The notes under the pieces: generated by a model
Databases searched by the model: none
Told to the model about the DNA's origin: nothing
Seen by the model: only the letters and a program-made list of their open reading frames with translations
Shown here: positions 16,084 through 24,047 of the stretch, piece by piece
Numbering within the stretch: the stretch's first letter is position 1
How the letters are laid out: the number at the start of each line of letters is the position of its first letter
DNA from: JAGTVG01 sp964389805
Lineage (GTDB): Bacteria > Bacteroidota > Bacteroidia > Cytophagales > Cyclobacteriaceae
Length of the DNA: 36,091 bases
Reading direction: 5' to 3'
Assembly (NCBI GenBank): GCA_964389805.1
Contig: CAYMFU010000059.1
Coordinates: forward strand, 1-36,091
Translations under genes and position numbers: made by a program

Positions 16084-16976
16084 GATTTATTTGAAAGGAA
16101 GTTAAAACTTAAAAGATCAAAATATTGGTGTTCCGGGATTTCATCAAAAACATAACCAAGTTTCAATCCATTTGGTCTTTCTCCAAACTTCAACGTAGGA
16201 TATTTTTTCTTTAGAATTTTGAAATGATTTGATTTCTTTCCCAGATAACCCCAGACATAGAACTTATCCTTTTTTACATTAACAGAAAGTTCATTAATTA
16301 CATAATCAGCATATCGTATGTAATCGTCGAATTGTTTGACCGGAAATTGATTGTAAAACCTGAAGTTGCCTTTCTTAAAAACAGTTATATGCAGAACAAA
16401 CCTGTCAAGATATAAACATACATTGGTGTCTTTATTTCCTTCAAAATATCTATTATATCCATTAATAAATGAGCTGCTTTGATGAAAGTATTGTATGTGT
16501 TTTGACTTATAGGTCTTATCAATAAAAGAGACCACCTGATTACTTACTGCAAATGCATTTATCAGAGAAAGGTCCTTGTAGTAGTTATGGAAGCATCCAT
16601 GCTGATGGTCATCAAGTGGTGCATTAATCCGTATATAATCCTCAGTATTTTCTTCAACAAAAAGGTCTTTTGGGATAATTGAAAACCTTTTATTCTTTAC
16701 AAGGACCTTAATTTTGTTCCAGAATCCGGCTAATAACAAGTGATGGTCGTCAAAGAGGCAGTCAAGGCATTCCACGCTTTCGATATGGCTGGTGACACCA
16801 GGCATAACATAATCTTCAATCAATAAGATACGGTCTTTCCTGGAATCAGTAATGCATAATTGAATATCACTAAACCCAGCCTGAAGCATTAAATTGTAAT
16901 GCTCTAGATCATCAATGTTGAATTTGGGGTCCTTTGCTTTACGTAATAACCTGAATTGTGTTGAAGAAACAGTCAA
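16080..16976 (-). CDS. DUF3822 family protein
   Basis: A 298-residue protein of the Bacteroidota family DUF3822, usually found beside coaD as here. It looks like a two-lobed actin-like ATPase fold: LSINAFAVSNQVVSFIDKTY and NVCLYLDRFVLHITVFKKGNFRFYNQFPV resemble the phosphate-loop strands of hexokinase/actin-type proteins, but nucleotide-binding residues are not clear. Function unknown. The start is a TTG at 16976, 3 bp after the preceding gene; the next in-frame ATG (residue 30) would cut into the first conserved strand. It overlaps coaD by 4 bp, and the regular coupling suggests a role linked to CoaD or to its regulation, which is inference. Confidence 0.82.
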   Translation of the reverse strand: MTVSSTQFRLLRKAKDPKFNIDDLEHYNLMLQAGFSDIQLCITDSRKDRILLIEDYVMPGVTSHIESVECLDCLFDDHHLLLAGFWNKIKVLVKNKRFSIIPKDLFVEENTEDYIRINAPLDDHQHGCFHNYYKDLSLINAFAVSNQVVSFIDKTYKSKHIQYFHQSSSFINGYNRYFEGNKDTNVCLYLDRFVLHITVFKKGNFRFYNQFPVKQFDDYIRYADYVINELSVNVKKDKFYVWGYLGKKSNHFKILKKKYPTLKFGERPNGLKLGYVFDEIPEHQYFDLLSFNFLSNKS

Positions 16977-16979
16977 AAT

Positions 16980-17771
16980 TTATTCCCAATTTCCAGCAAT
17001 GGTTACATCAGTTCTTGATCCTACTCGTAATGCTTTCTCGTTGTTGTTTTTCCTTCTCTCAGGATTAACCGGACTAACATCCTTAACTTCAAAAACATCT
17101 ATCCACACACCACTTCGGTTAATTTTATCAGCAAATATATCGAATTTCTTGTCTGTGCCAGGAATGTAAGCTAGTCGTGATATGTCAGTAGTCATAGAGT
17201 ACTTATGCCGCTCCATTTCCGCAATATTATCCCCTTTGTTCACTTTTGCGTTAGGACCAACATCTATCTTTGTAACAACCCCTTCATATTGTGAACGTAC
17301 TTTAAGAAGTTTCTTAGGAGTCTGTAATGAATATAGTTGGTAATTTTTTGTGATGTTATCTCCAACTTTAAAATTCATGGTTTGAATTACGCCGGTATCG
17401 CTGGCAAGAAGAAGATACAATTCGGTAAATACAAATTCTTTAGCAGCCATATTACCAACCGTATCAATATGAAGAATTATTTCTTCAGTACCATATTCCT
17501 TAGGAATGATCTCTTCTCTTCTTTCGGTTATGTAAATCGTACCCGAATCTAAAAAACTAATAAGAGAGTCCCAATCTGAAGTATATTTTCCATGCACCAA
17601 TTGATACGCTACTTCGGTATCCCGGATTAGTTTCAGTTTATCAATAATAGTGGATTCTGATTTTTTAATATAAGCTTCCTCGTCAATTACGGATTTTACG
17701 CTATCAACAAGATAGTAACCAAGGTAGGCAGCTACTAATAAAAATACGATAGATATTATTCTCGTTATCAT
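16980..17771 (-). CDS. Membrane-anchored pilin-like protein with a lipoyl-like hairpin
   Basis: A 263-residue protein. Residues 4-24 form one membrane helix, followed by an amphipathic stretch and KLKLIRDTEVAYQLVHGKYTSDWDSL (given here at 45-70), which looks like the alpha1 helix and first turn of a type II secretion/type IV pseudopilin. Residues 135-187 hold two GD-type turns: VGDNITKNYQLYS and GVVTKIDVGPNAKVNKGDNI, the latter resembling half of a biotinyl/lipoyl hairpin as in HlyD-type adaptors, without a lysine at a clear attachment position. The tail includes SPVNPERRKNNNEKALRVGS. I believe it belongs to an uncharacterised Bacteroidota family. It starts the pilin-like-DUF3822-coaD unit and has a promoter-like sequence upstream. 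Exposure on the periplasmic side is inferred. Confidence 0.75.
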   Translation of the reverse strand: MITRIISIVFLLVAAYLGYYLVDSVKSVIDEEAYIKKSESTIIDKLKLIRDTEVAYQLVHGKYTSDWDSLISFLDSGTIYITERREEIIPKEYGTEEIILHIDTVGNMAAKEFVFTELYLLLASDTGVIQTMNFKVGDNITKNYQLYSLQTPKKLLKVRSQYEGVVTKIDVGPNAKVNKGDNIAEMERHKYSMTTDISRLAYIPGTDKKFDIFADKINRSGVWIDVFEVKDVSPVNPERRKNNNEKALRVGSRTDVTIAGNWE

Positions 17772-17793
17772 TTTAATTGATTTTATTCTTGTG

Positions 17794-17825
17794 CAATAAT
17801 ACGGAATTAAAAAATAAAATTACAA
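17794..17825 (-). promoter_or_regulatory. Promoter candidate for the pilin-like/DUF3822/coaD unit
   Basis: On the minus strand TTG (17823-17825), a 21-bp spacer and TATTATTG (17794-17801, one mismatch to TAnnTTTG, followed by C). The leader to the ATG at 17771 would be about 15-20 nt. Confidence 0.4.
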
Positions 17826-17841
17826 TATAATTAATTGGGAT

Positions 17842-18333
17842 TTAAGTAAATTCTTCAAATTTTACATATCCATCAAGGTAAAGCAATTCATTTAAGTTCT
17901 TCACGATCCTGAGTACATAATGGAGGGAATCATGATCAATTTCCTTAATTTTATCCATTTCTAAAAAAGTCACTTCTGCAATTATTTGTTCATTTTTATT
18001 CATTTCAGGATCATATCCCCTTTTGAGATCTCCTTCTGAACGGCTTACCTCAAAAAAAAGTTCAATGGCGTGTAAAGGCGGATCAAGAAACTCATGGGCA
18101 AATAAATACTGTTCTACTTTTATCTTTAATCCGGTCTCTTCTTCAAACTCACGCTGTATGGTTTCTTCAGCACTTTCACCATATTGCATTCCCCCTCCAG
18201 GCGGTGCCCAAAGCACTCCTTTTTTGCCTATGGACCTGTGTTTTATCAACAGGATCTTACCTTCTTCAATTAAAATTCCGCACACCCTTACCCTTAACTT
18301 ATTTCCAAATTTTTCAATTATCTTTTCTTCCAT
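17842..18333 (-). CDS. NUDIX hydrolase
   Basis: A 163-residue single-domain NUDIX protein with a complete signature at 47-69: Gly47, Glu53, Arg61-Glu62, Glu65-Glu66 and Gly68 (GGGMQYGESAEET followed by REFEEETGL). The preceding WAPPGGGM is typical of the MutT/ADP-ribose-type branch. The substrate is not determined; the acidic, compact form suits a nucleoside di- or triphosphate or a nucleotide sugar. I chose the ATG at 18333, one codon inside a TTG. It is 70 bp upstream of the pilin-like gene in the same direction and divergent from the RecD-like helicase, so it may have its own promoter. It is not a close paralogue of the NUDIX gene at 14957. Confidence 0.9.
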   Translation of the reverse strand: MEEKIIEKFGNKLRVRVCGILIEEGKILLIKHRSIGKKGVLWAPPGGGMQYGESAEETIQREFEEETGLKIKVEQYLFAHEFLDPPLHAIELFFEVSRSEGDLKRGYDPEMNKNEQIIAEVTFLEMDKIKEIDHDSLHYVLRIVKNLNELLYLDGYVKFEEFT

Positions 18334-18396
18334 CAAAGAATTATGGTTAATATTCCTTAGATTAAAACATATAAAGTTTGAAATTAAATCACCGAT

Positions 18397-19794
18397 TTGC
18401 CAAAAATTTCAGAAATACTTGAAAATAAATTCCCATATAGTCCAACCGGAGACCAGCAGGATCTATTTAAATTGTTTGACCACTTCCTTTCAACCGATGG
18501 GCCTGACACCTTATTGGTAAAGGGATATGCAGGGACCGGCAAGACTTCAATTATTTCTTCATTAGTAAAGATATTGCCTCTTTTTAATTACAAGTATATG
18601 CTGCTTGCACCTACGGGGAGAGCTGCAAAGGTGTTGTCTGTGTATTCCCAAAAAAAAGCTTTTACAATTCATAAGATCATTTATAAGCTTCAATTAGACA
18701 AAAATACAGGTGAGTTGCGTTTTAAAAGGGTTAAGAATTATCGAAAGAATACCATATTTTTTATAGATGAATCCTCGATGATCTACGATGATCAGCAATT
18801 TGGAAGATCAGGTTTACTGAAAGACCTAACCAGCTTTGTTTTTGAAGATCCTTCGAATAAAATCGTTTTTATCGGCGATACCGCTCAATTACCACCGGTG
18901 GGGCAGGAATATAGCGGGGCCCTTGATAAGGAAAATCTGGAATTGAGGTATAAACTTATGGTGATGGACCACGAATTAAAAGATGTAGTCCGTCAGGAAC
19001 AGGATTCCGGGATATTGATCAATGCAACGGACCTGAGGGAACAGATCAGCGCCGATAATATCGAGGTTAAATTTAATTCAAAGTCATTCAGGGATGTATT
19101 TAAAATGAGTGGTGATAAATTGGAAGATGGCCTTCGTTACGCCTACCAGAAATTTGGGATGGAAGACAGCATAATTATTTGCCAAACCAACAAGCAAGCC
19201 AATATGTATAATCAGTTTATTCGAAGAAATTTATTATTCTTTGAAAATGAAATTGATGCCGGTGATTATATTATGATCGTAAAGAATAATTATTATTGGC
19301 TTGGTGAAGATTCTGTTGCCGGATTTCTGGCAAACGGCGATTTCGCAGAAGTCCTGAAAATCTCCAATACTGAAGATCGGTATGGGCTAAGGTTTGCTGA
19401 CCTCACCCTCAGGCTTATTGATTACCCGGACCATCATGATATAGAAGCAAAAGTGATAATGAATACACTTACTGCACCAACACCTTCTATGTCAAATGAA
19501 GAAAATCAAAAACTATATGAAAGTGTGGCCAGGCAATATGAAGGGGTAACAAAAAAAGAGTTTAACCAGGCTATGGCAGAAGATCCATATCTGAATGCTC
19601 TTCAAATAAAGTTCAAATATGCAATTACATGCCATAAATCGCAGGGGGGGCAATGGCCGGTCGTGTTCCTTGACCAGGGATTCCTTAAAATGGAGACACT
19701 CGATATCTCCTATTTGAGATGGTTATATACGGGCATAACAAGAGCAACGAAAGAATTGTATTTTGTCAATTTTCATGAAAGCTTCTTTATCTAA
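18397..19794 (+). CDS. RecD-like SF1B DNA helicase
   Basis: A 465-residue ATP-dependent helicase. Walker A GYAGTGKT at 43-50, motif Ia APTGRAAKVL, Walker B as FIDESSM (122-128), motif III GDTAQLPPVGQ (160-170), and near the C-terminus YAITCHKSQGGQW and YTGITRATKEL, the UvrD/RecD motifs V and VI. This is the short, stand-alone RecD-like type found in Bacteroidota, without the long N-terminus of RecD2; a 5'-to-3' role in repair or fork processing is inferred. The start must be the TTG at 18397: a stop lies four codons upstream and the next ATG is beyond Walker A. It is followed 46 bp later by the DUF1573 gene. Confidence 0.93.
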   Translation: MPKISEILENKFPYSPTGDQQDLFKLFDHFLSTDGPDTLLVKGYAGTGKTSIISSLVKILPLFNYKYMLLAPTGRAAKVLSVYSQKKAFTIHKIIYKLQLDKNTGELRFKRVKNYRKNTIFFIDESSMIYDDQQFGRSGLLKDLTSFVFEDPSNKIVFIGDTAQLPPVGQEYSGALDKENLELRYKLMVMDHELKDVVRQEQDSGILINATDLREQISADNIEVKFNSKSFRDVFKMSGDKLEDGLRYAYQKFGMEDSIIICQTNKQANMYNQFIRRNLLFFENEIDAGDYIMIVKNNYYWLGEDSVAGFLANGDFAEVLKISNTEDRYGLRFADLTLRLIDYPDHHDIEAKVIMNTLTAPTPSMSNEENQKLYESVARQYEGVTKKEFNQAMAEDPYLNALQIKFKYAITCHKSQGGQWPVVFLDQGFLKMETLDISYLRWLYTGITRATKELYFVNFHESFFI

Positions 19795-19840
19795 TGTCCA
19801 GGTTATCCGTATATTTATTAGTTGGCTCATACTTTGTACG

Positions 19841-20236
19841 ATGAAAAACACATTGCTAACTTTTTTTCTGATAATCATATCCCTTGGGAATATCCTTGCT
19901 CAAGATGAAAATGGACCATCATTTAAATTTATTGAACCAAAACACGATTTTGGTGATATTATTCAGGGTGATGTTGTTGAACATTATTTTGAATTCTCGA
20001 ATGAAGGGGATTTGCCTTTAATCATATCAAATATTATAACTACTTGTGGCTGTACAGCTCCTACCTGGCCAAAAGAACCTGTTAACCCGGGGGAAAAGGG
20101 TAAAATAAAGATTGTGTTCGATTCAAAAGGGAAAATTGGCAAACAGAATAAGGTGGTTACTATTATCTCAAATTCCAGCAATCAAAAAGACAGGTTGTTT
20201 ATTATGGCTAATGTTATTCCCAATTCAGGATTATAG
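19841..20236 (+). CDS. Secreted DUF1573 protein
   Basis: A 131-residue exported protein: signal peptide 1-20 (cleavage after ILAQ), then a single Ig-like/ASPM-SPD-2-Hydin-type beta-sandwich of the DUF1573 family, with the marks HDFGDIIQGD, FEFSNEGDLPLIISNI, TTCGCTAPTWP and PGEKGKIKIVFDSKGK. The TCGC cysteine pair is the family hallmark and could bind a metal or form a disulfide in the periplasm; the function is not established. I chose the ATG at 19841 because it opens the signal peptide; the frame extends further upstream into the helicase gene. Its stop lies 12 bp from that of the convergent yggS. Confidence 0.9.
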   Translation: MKNTLLTFFLIIISLGNILAQDENGPSFKFIEPKHDFGDIIQGDVVEHYFEFSNEGDLPLIISNIITTCGCTAPTWPKEPVNPGEKGKIKIVFDSKGKIGKQNKVVTIISNSSNQKDRLFIMANVIPNSGL

Positions 20237-20248
20237 GTTATGTTCTGA

Positions 20249-20914
20249 CTACCTGGCTCCAAACACACCTGTTCCAATCCTGATCATTGTAGATCCTCGT
20301 TCTAAGGCAATTTTATAATCTCCAGACATTCCTATGGAAAGTTCGGTAAGATCTATGATGTCATTTTGAAACCGATTGGAAGCTTTGTCAAGTAATTCTT
20401 TTATATAACCGAATTCTTTTCTTATCTGAGAGGTAGTGTTCGTGTAGGTAGCCATACCCATTAATCCAACGATCCTTATATTCCTGAATCCTGATCTGGT
20501 CACCTCATCCAGTAAGGAGATCAGCCCTTCTTCCGTCAATCCGAACTTGGTTTCTTCTTCAGCAATGTGTACTTGCAGAAGGCAGGAGATGATCCGGTTA
20601 TTCCGGGCTCCTTGTTTGTTGATCTCTTTCAGTAGCTTGAAACTATCAACTGAATGAATAAGGTTTATAAAAGGAGCAATGTGTTTTACCTTATTGGATT
20701 GAAGGTGTCCCACCATATGCCATTCAATATCAGATGGTAATTGCGGGTGTTTCTCTACAAGTTCCTGGACCTTATTTTCACCAAAAACTCTTTGTCCGGC
20801 ATCATAGGCGTCCTGAATGATTGCAATGGGTTTAGTCTTACTGATGGCCACTAATTTGCAGTTCCTTTCACCAATCTCAGTTAAATATTTATTTATATTA
20901 TCCGCAATATTCAT
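20249..20914 (-). CDS. yggS: PLP homeostasis protein (YggS/PLPBP family)
   Basis: A 221-residue TIM-barrel protein that binds pyridoxal-5'-phosphate and balances its free level; it is not known to catalyse a reaction. The PLP lysine is Lys26 in LVAISKTKP, with FGENKVQE, WHMVGHLQSNK and the phosphate-binding end MSGDYKIALERGSTMIRIGTGVFG (given at its residue range near 195-220). All are standard for COG0325. The ATG at 20914 is preferred over a TTG two codons upstream. The gene stands alone, convergent with DUF1573 and divergent from the LysE-type gene. Length is slightly shorter than in E. coli but complete. Confidence 0.95.
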   Translation of the reverse strand: MNIADNINKYLTEIGERNCKLVAISKTKPIAIIQDAYDAGQRVFGENKVQELVEKHPQLPSDIEWHMVGHLQSNKVKHIAPFINLIHSVDSFKLLKEINKQGARNNRIISCLLQVHIAEEETKFGLTEEGLISLLDEVTRSGFRNIRIVGLMGMATYTNTTSQIRKEFGYIKELLDKASNRFQNDIIDLTELSIGMSGDYKIALERGSTMIRIGTGVFGAR

Positions 20915-21010
20915 AATCAAATAATAATTCTATATTTACCCATATATTAAATATATTCATAAAAATAATTTGATATTTCCGTAATCATGTTTTTAATCCA
21001 TATTATTTAT

Positions 21011-21069
21011 TCCGGATAAACAACTTCTGGAGTATTATGAAAAACATTGATTCCGGAATTTTATGAAAA
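21011..21069. repeat. TTCCGGA-type imperfect repeats upstream of the LysE-type gene
   Basis: Two 19-bp copies at 21025-21043 and 21051-21069 agree at 16 of 19 positions (form TTCYGGARTWTTATGAAAA) with a period of 26 bp; an additional TCCGGA is at 21011-21016. The second copy contains the palindrome TTCCGGAA. The same core recurs in the 28-bp repeats after aroK. Confidence 0.6.
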
Positions 21070-21079
21070 TATATCTATG
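21047..21079 (+). promoter_or_regulatory. Promoter candidate for the LysE-type gene
   Basis: TTG at 21047-21049, a 22-bp spacer, and TATCTATG at 21072-21079 (one mismatch to TAnnTTTG), ending 5 bp before the ATG. It overlaps the TTCCGGAA repeat, which could therefore be a control site. Confidence 0.3.
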
Positions 21080-21084
21080 TTGTA

Positions 21085-21714
21085 ATGGTTGAGCTTTTCA
21101 AGGGATTACTTTTTGGACTTTTACTCTCCTTTCTCCTGGGACCCGTATTTTTTGCATTACTTCAGACCAGTATTGAAAAAGGATTTAAGGCCGGTGTATT
21201 TATGGCCATTGGTGTTTCCTTAAGCGATTCATTTTATATGTTCCTTACCTATACCGGTGTTTCATTTCTATCAGAAAACATACAGGTAAAGTTTATATTA
21301 GGACTGCTGGGATCGTTGATCATGGTGGGATTGGGATTATTTACTTTCCTCAAACCTGTACCGAAAAGAGGCCTGAGGCGGCCCCATTTCGTATCAAACA
21401 ATTACTTCCGTAAAATCTTTAAAGGATTCATTCTTAACAGTATCAATCCTTTTATCTTAATATTCTGGTTGGGTGTCGCCGGGATGATCACCATTGAACT
21501 TCATTATTCATTCGATCAGGCATTTCTTTTCTATCTGGGAGTGATCTTCATGGTATTAAGCGCTGATATAACCAAATCCTTCCTTGCAAATAAATTACGT
21601 GATATGATCACACCCAGGTTTATGAAAATACTAAACCGGTCTGTTGGCATAGGATTGATCCTTTTTGGCTTCAGATTGTTATATTATGCTTTCGAAATTA
21701 AAGCCCTGATGTGA
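21085..21714 (+). CDS. LysE/RhtB-type amino-acid exporter
   Basis: A 209-residue inner-membrane protein with about six membrane helices and the LysE opening pattern GLLLSFLLGPVFFALLQTSIEKGFKAG. The central NSINPFILIFW matches the conserved N-x-x-N-P loop of the family. Members export amino acids such as lysine, homoserine or threonine by proton antiport; the substrate here is unknown. Length is normal. It is flanked by its own promoter-like region with TTCCGGA repeats, and its stop codon lies in a perfect hairpin shared with the stop of convergent cdaA. It is likely a single-gene transcript. Confidence 0.88.
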   Translation: MVELFKGLLFGLLLSFLLGPVFFALLQTSIEKGFKAGVFMAIGVSLSDSFYMFLTYTGVSFLSENIQVKFILGLLGSLIMVGLGLFTFLKPVPKRGLRRPHFVSNNYFRKIFKGFILNSINPFILIFWLGVAGMITIELHYSFDQAFLFYLGVIFMVLSADITKSFLANKLRDMITPRFMKILNRSVGIGLILFGFRLLYYAFEIKALM

Positions 21715-21724
21715 TGACATCAGG
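21705..21724. terminator. Perfect hairpin spanning both stop codons of the LysE-type gene and cdaA
   Basis: CCTGATGT (21705-21712), loop GATG, ACATCAGG (21717-21724). The plus-strand TGA (21712-21714) and the minus-strand TGA (21720-21722) both lie inside. Neither strand has a T run afterwards, so it is a bidirectional 3'-end structure rather than a standard intrinsic terminator. Confidence 0.5.
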
Positions 21725-22613
21725 AAGCAGCTTGAACCTTCCCTGTATCGCCTTCTTCTTTCTTCTCCATATCAGAGCTTAATTCATCTTTTAAGATATC
21801 ATCAAACTTCTGCCCGAGTCCTTTTTTATCTTCAGTAAGATATTCCATAATTTTCTCCGTCATCTCATGACCTGAGAGATTATGATATATCGTACCATTC
21901 TGAGTAATGGACATCTGCCCGGTCTCTTCGGAGACTACCAGTACCATGGAATCCGTTGCTTCGGACATACCGACCGCGGCCCGGTGCCTCATACCAAATT
22001 GAGCAGGAAGATCTTCTTTTTCAGTCACAGGCAATACACATCTGGCTGCTACTATTTTGTTGTTATGTATGATCACTGCTCCATCATGTAAGGGGCTGTA
22101 TTTATTGAATATGGATAATATGAGTCTTTTGGATAAATCGGCATTAATAACATCCCCGGATTCAGCATAAAATTTCAGTTCAGTATCCCTGGAATAAACA
22201 ATAAGCGCACCTGTGTTGGCCCCCCCCATGGATTTAGCCGCTTCTACCACCTGATTTACTTTCTCCTCAATATTCTCATCGTGCCCCCAGAATCCTTTAA
22301 ATATGCTTTCCCTGTTAAATATTGGTGTTTTCCCCAGCATGAGAAGAAACTTCCTTATTTCCTGCTGAAAGAGTATTATAACAGCAATTACACCAACGCC
22401 CATGAACTGGTCCAGGATGGAGGATAATAGATCCATATCGATAGCCCTGACCAAGAGGTATATCAGATACAGAAACAGGAAACCGAGGAATATCCTGATG
22501 GCTACGCTTCCCCGCATCAATTTATACACCTGAAATAAAAGGAAACTTACTGCAGCGATGTCGAACAAATCAACAAGTCGCACGTCAAGAAATCCTATTT
22601 GAATCAGATACAT
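21720..22613 (-). CDS. cdaA: Diadenylate cyclase (c-di-AMP synthase)
   Basis: A 297-residue membrane enzyme that condenses two ATP into cyclic di-AMP. Three N-terminal membrane helices (about 15-33, 38-57 and 66-84) are followed by the DAC domain with the catalytic DGA (177-179, SPLHDGAVI) and RHR (209-211, GMRHRAAVG) motifs. The tail after residue 260 is charged and probably disordered. It is the CdaA type, as expected for Bacteroidota. c-di-AMP commonly governs potassium balance, osmotic state and wall stress. It lies 5 bp after folP on the same strand, so they are co-transcribed; in Firmicutes the partner is cdaR-glmM instead. No CdaR-like gene is seen here. Confidence 0.96.
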   Translation of the reverse strand: MYLIQIGFLDVRLVDLFDIAAVSFLLFQVYKLMRGSVAIRIFLGFLFLYLIYLLVRAIDMDLLSSILDQFMGVGVIAVIILFQQEIRKFLLMLGKTPIFNRESIFKGFWGHDENIEEKVNQVVEAAKSMGGANTGALIVYSRDTELKFYAESGDVINADLSKRLILSIFNKYSPLHDGAVIIHNNKIVAARCVLPVTEKEDLPAQFGMRHRAAVGMSEATDSMVLVVSEETGQMSITQNGTIYHNLSGHEMTEKIMEYLTEDKKGLGQKFDDILKDELSSDMEKKEEGDTGKVQAAS

Positions 22614-22618
22614 TATAA

Positions 22619-23464
22619 TTAAAGCTTTGCTACTAATTTAACAACTTCTTTTGCTTCCTTTATATCATGTACACGCAAAATTGATGCCCTTTTTAATAAA
22701 GACACAGTATTTAACGCGATAGTTCCATTAAGTGCTTCCGATGGTTGAACTTCCAATAATTTGAAGATCATTGATTTCCTGGATAAGCCAACAAGAAGCG
22801 GATACCCCAATACCTCAAAATACGTAAAATTTTTGAGTAATTCATAATTTTGATCCAGTGACTTCGCAAATCCAAATCCCGGATCTACTATAATATCATT
22901 GACCCCTGATTCTTTAAGTTCGCATATCTTACCTTCGAAATAATTGATCATATCTTTGAAAAGGTTATCATAAGCGGTCAGCGAATTCATGGTTTTTGGA
23001 TTTCCTCTCATATGCATCAGAATATAAGGTATCCTGATTTCAGAAATTGTATTAAACATCTGATCATCCATTTGTCCGCCGGATATATCATTGATCATGG
23101 ATGCTCCTTCATCATAAGCCAGTCTTGCAATGGAACTTCTGAAAGTATCTACAGATATCAGGGTTTCAGGGAAATTTTTCAGGATCACCCGGATCGCCGG
23201 CAATACCCTCTCCCGCTCCTCCTCCTCAGCAACATAGGCAGCTCCCGGCCGGGTTGAATATCCTCCCAGATCTATAAAATCCGCCCCCTCACTTAACATG
23301 ATCTCAACCCGTTTTTTTATCTCATCATCCCGTTTAACCCGGCTTTTATGATAAAAGGAATCGGGGGTAAGATTAACAACACCCATGATCCTGGGACTAT
23401 CCAGGCTATAAAGCATTCCCCGTATATTGAGTGTTTTTTTTACTGAAAATAGTGTATCTTTCAC
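22619..23464 (-). CDS. folP: Dihydropteroate synthase
   Basis: A 281-residue TIM barrel that joins p-aminobenzoate to the pterin pyrophosphate in folate synthesis, the target of sulfonamides. Marks: IMGVVNLTPDSFYHKSR (26-42), GADFIDLGGYSTRPGA, LISVDTFRS, INDISGG, IVDPGFGFAKS, GLSRKSM and the closing RVHD. I place the start at a GTG at 23464; starting at the next ATG (residue 17) would lose the first strand TLNIRG seen in homologues. It is followed 5 bp later by cdaA, giving a folP-cdaA operon, and is divergent from the DUF1599 gene, separated by only 38 bp. Confidence 0.96.
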   Translation of the reverse strand: MKDTLFSVKKTLNIRGMLYSLDSPRIMGVVNLTPDSFYHKSRVKRDDEIKKRVEIMLSEGADFIDLGGYSTRPGAAYVAEEEERERVLPAIRVILKNFPETLISVDTFRSSIARLAYDEGASMINDISGGQMDDQMFNTISEIRIPYILMHMRGNPKTMNSLTAYDNLFKDMINYFEGKICELKESGVNDIIVDPGFGFAKSLDQNYELLKNFTYFEVLGYPLLVGLSRKSMIFKLLEVQPSEALNGTIALNTVSLLKRASILRVHDIKEAKEVVKLVAKL

Positions 23465-23502
23465 CCCTATATCTGATGATCTAATTTAACTGCAGAATAA
23501 TA

Positions 23503-24039
23503 TTGAATTCAAATACCATCGACGAATATAAGGAAGTAATTAAGGGTTGCAAAGAAGTTTTTGTAAAGAAAACAAAGGACTATGGAACGGCCTGGAGAAT
23601 TTTAAGGCTTCCATCAATTACCGACCAGATCTTTATTAAAGCCCAACGTATCCGGTCAATACAGGAAAAGGGTCAGCAGAAGGTGGATGACGATATCAGA
23701 TCCGAGTTTATTGGCATCATAAATTATTGCATTATTGGCATGATCCAAATAGAGCTTTCGGACAACCAGGAAGAAAATATTCCGGTTGATCAGCTTGTCG
23801 GTTTATATGATGAGGCAGTTGATGGCACGCTTAGGCTCCTGGAAGATAAAAACCATGATTATGATGAAGCCTGGAGAGAAATGAGGATCAGTTCCATAAC
23901 TGATATAATTTTAATGAAGATACTCCGCGTAAAGCAGATTGAGGACAATAAAGGAAAAACTCTAATATCGGAAGGCATAAAGGCAAACTACCAGGACATG
24001 ATGAATTACTCTGTATTCTGTCTGATAAAACTTAATTAA
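23503..24039 (+). CDS. DUF1599 (Nmad1-type) protein with two internal repeats
   Basis: A 178-residue protein made of two copies of the DUF1599 unit (about 9-85 and 100-178). Aligned marks: KDYGTAWRILRLPSITDQI against HDYDEAWREMRISSITDII, then IKAQRIRSIQ against MKILRVKQIE, and a closing INYCIIGMIQIEL against MNYSVFCLIKL. DUF1599 is listed as a nucleotide-modification-associated domain in some phages, but in Bacteroidota it is a housekeeping gene beside folP and its role is unknown. The start must be the TTG at 23503, as a stop lies seven codons upstream with no ATG between. It begins a DUF1599-DoxX-permease-aroK run of four closely spaced genes. Confidence 0.88.
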   Translation: MNSNTIDEYKEVIKGCKEVFVKKTKDYGTAWRILRLPSITDQIFIKAQRIRSIQEKGQQKVDDDIRSEFIGIINYCIIGMIQIELSDNQEENIPVDQLVGLYDEAVDGTLRLLEDKNHDYDEAWREMRISSITDIILMKILRVKQIEDNKGKTLISEGIKANYQDMMNYSVFCLIKLN

Positions 24040-24047
24040 ATCTATTC

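Noticed and set aside
18023..18520. 165-residue plus-strand frame overlapping the second NUDIX gene and the helicase start
   Set aside because: Antisense to an intact NUDIX box and out of frame with the helicase.
23427..23462. TATCTTTC with an upstream TTG as a promoter for DUF1599
   Set aside because: The -7 box has a mismatch at the key G and the spacer is 25 bp, too long for the usual form.
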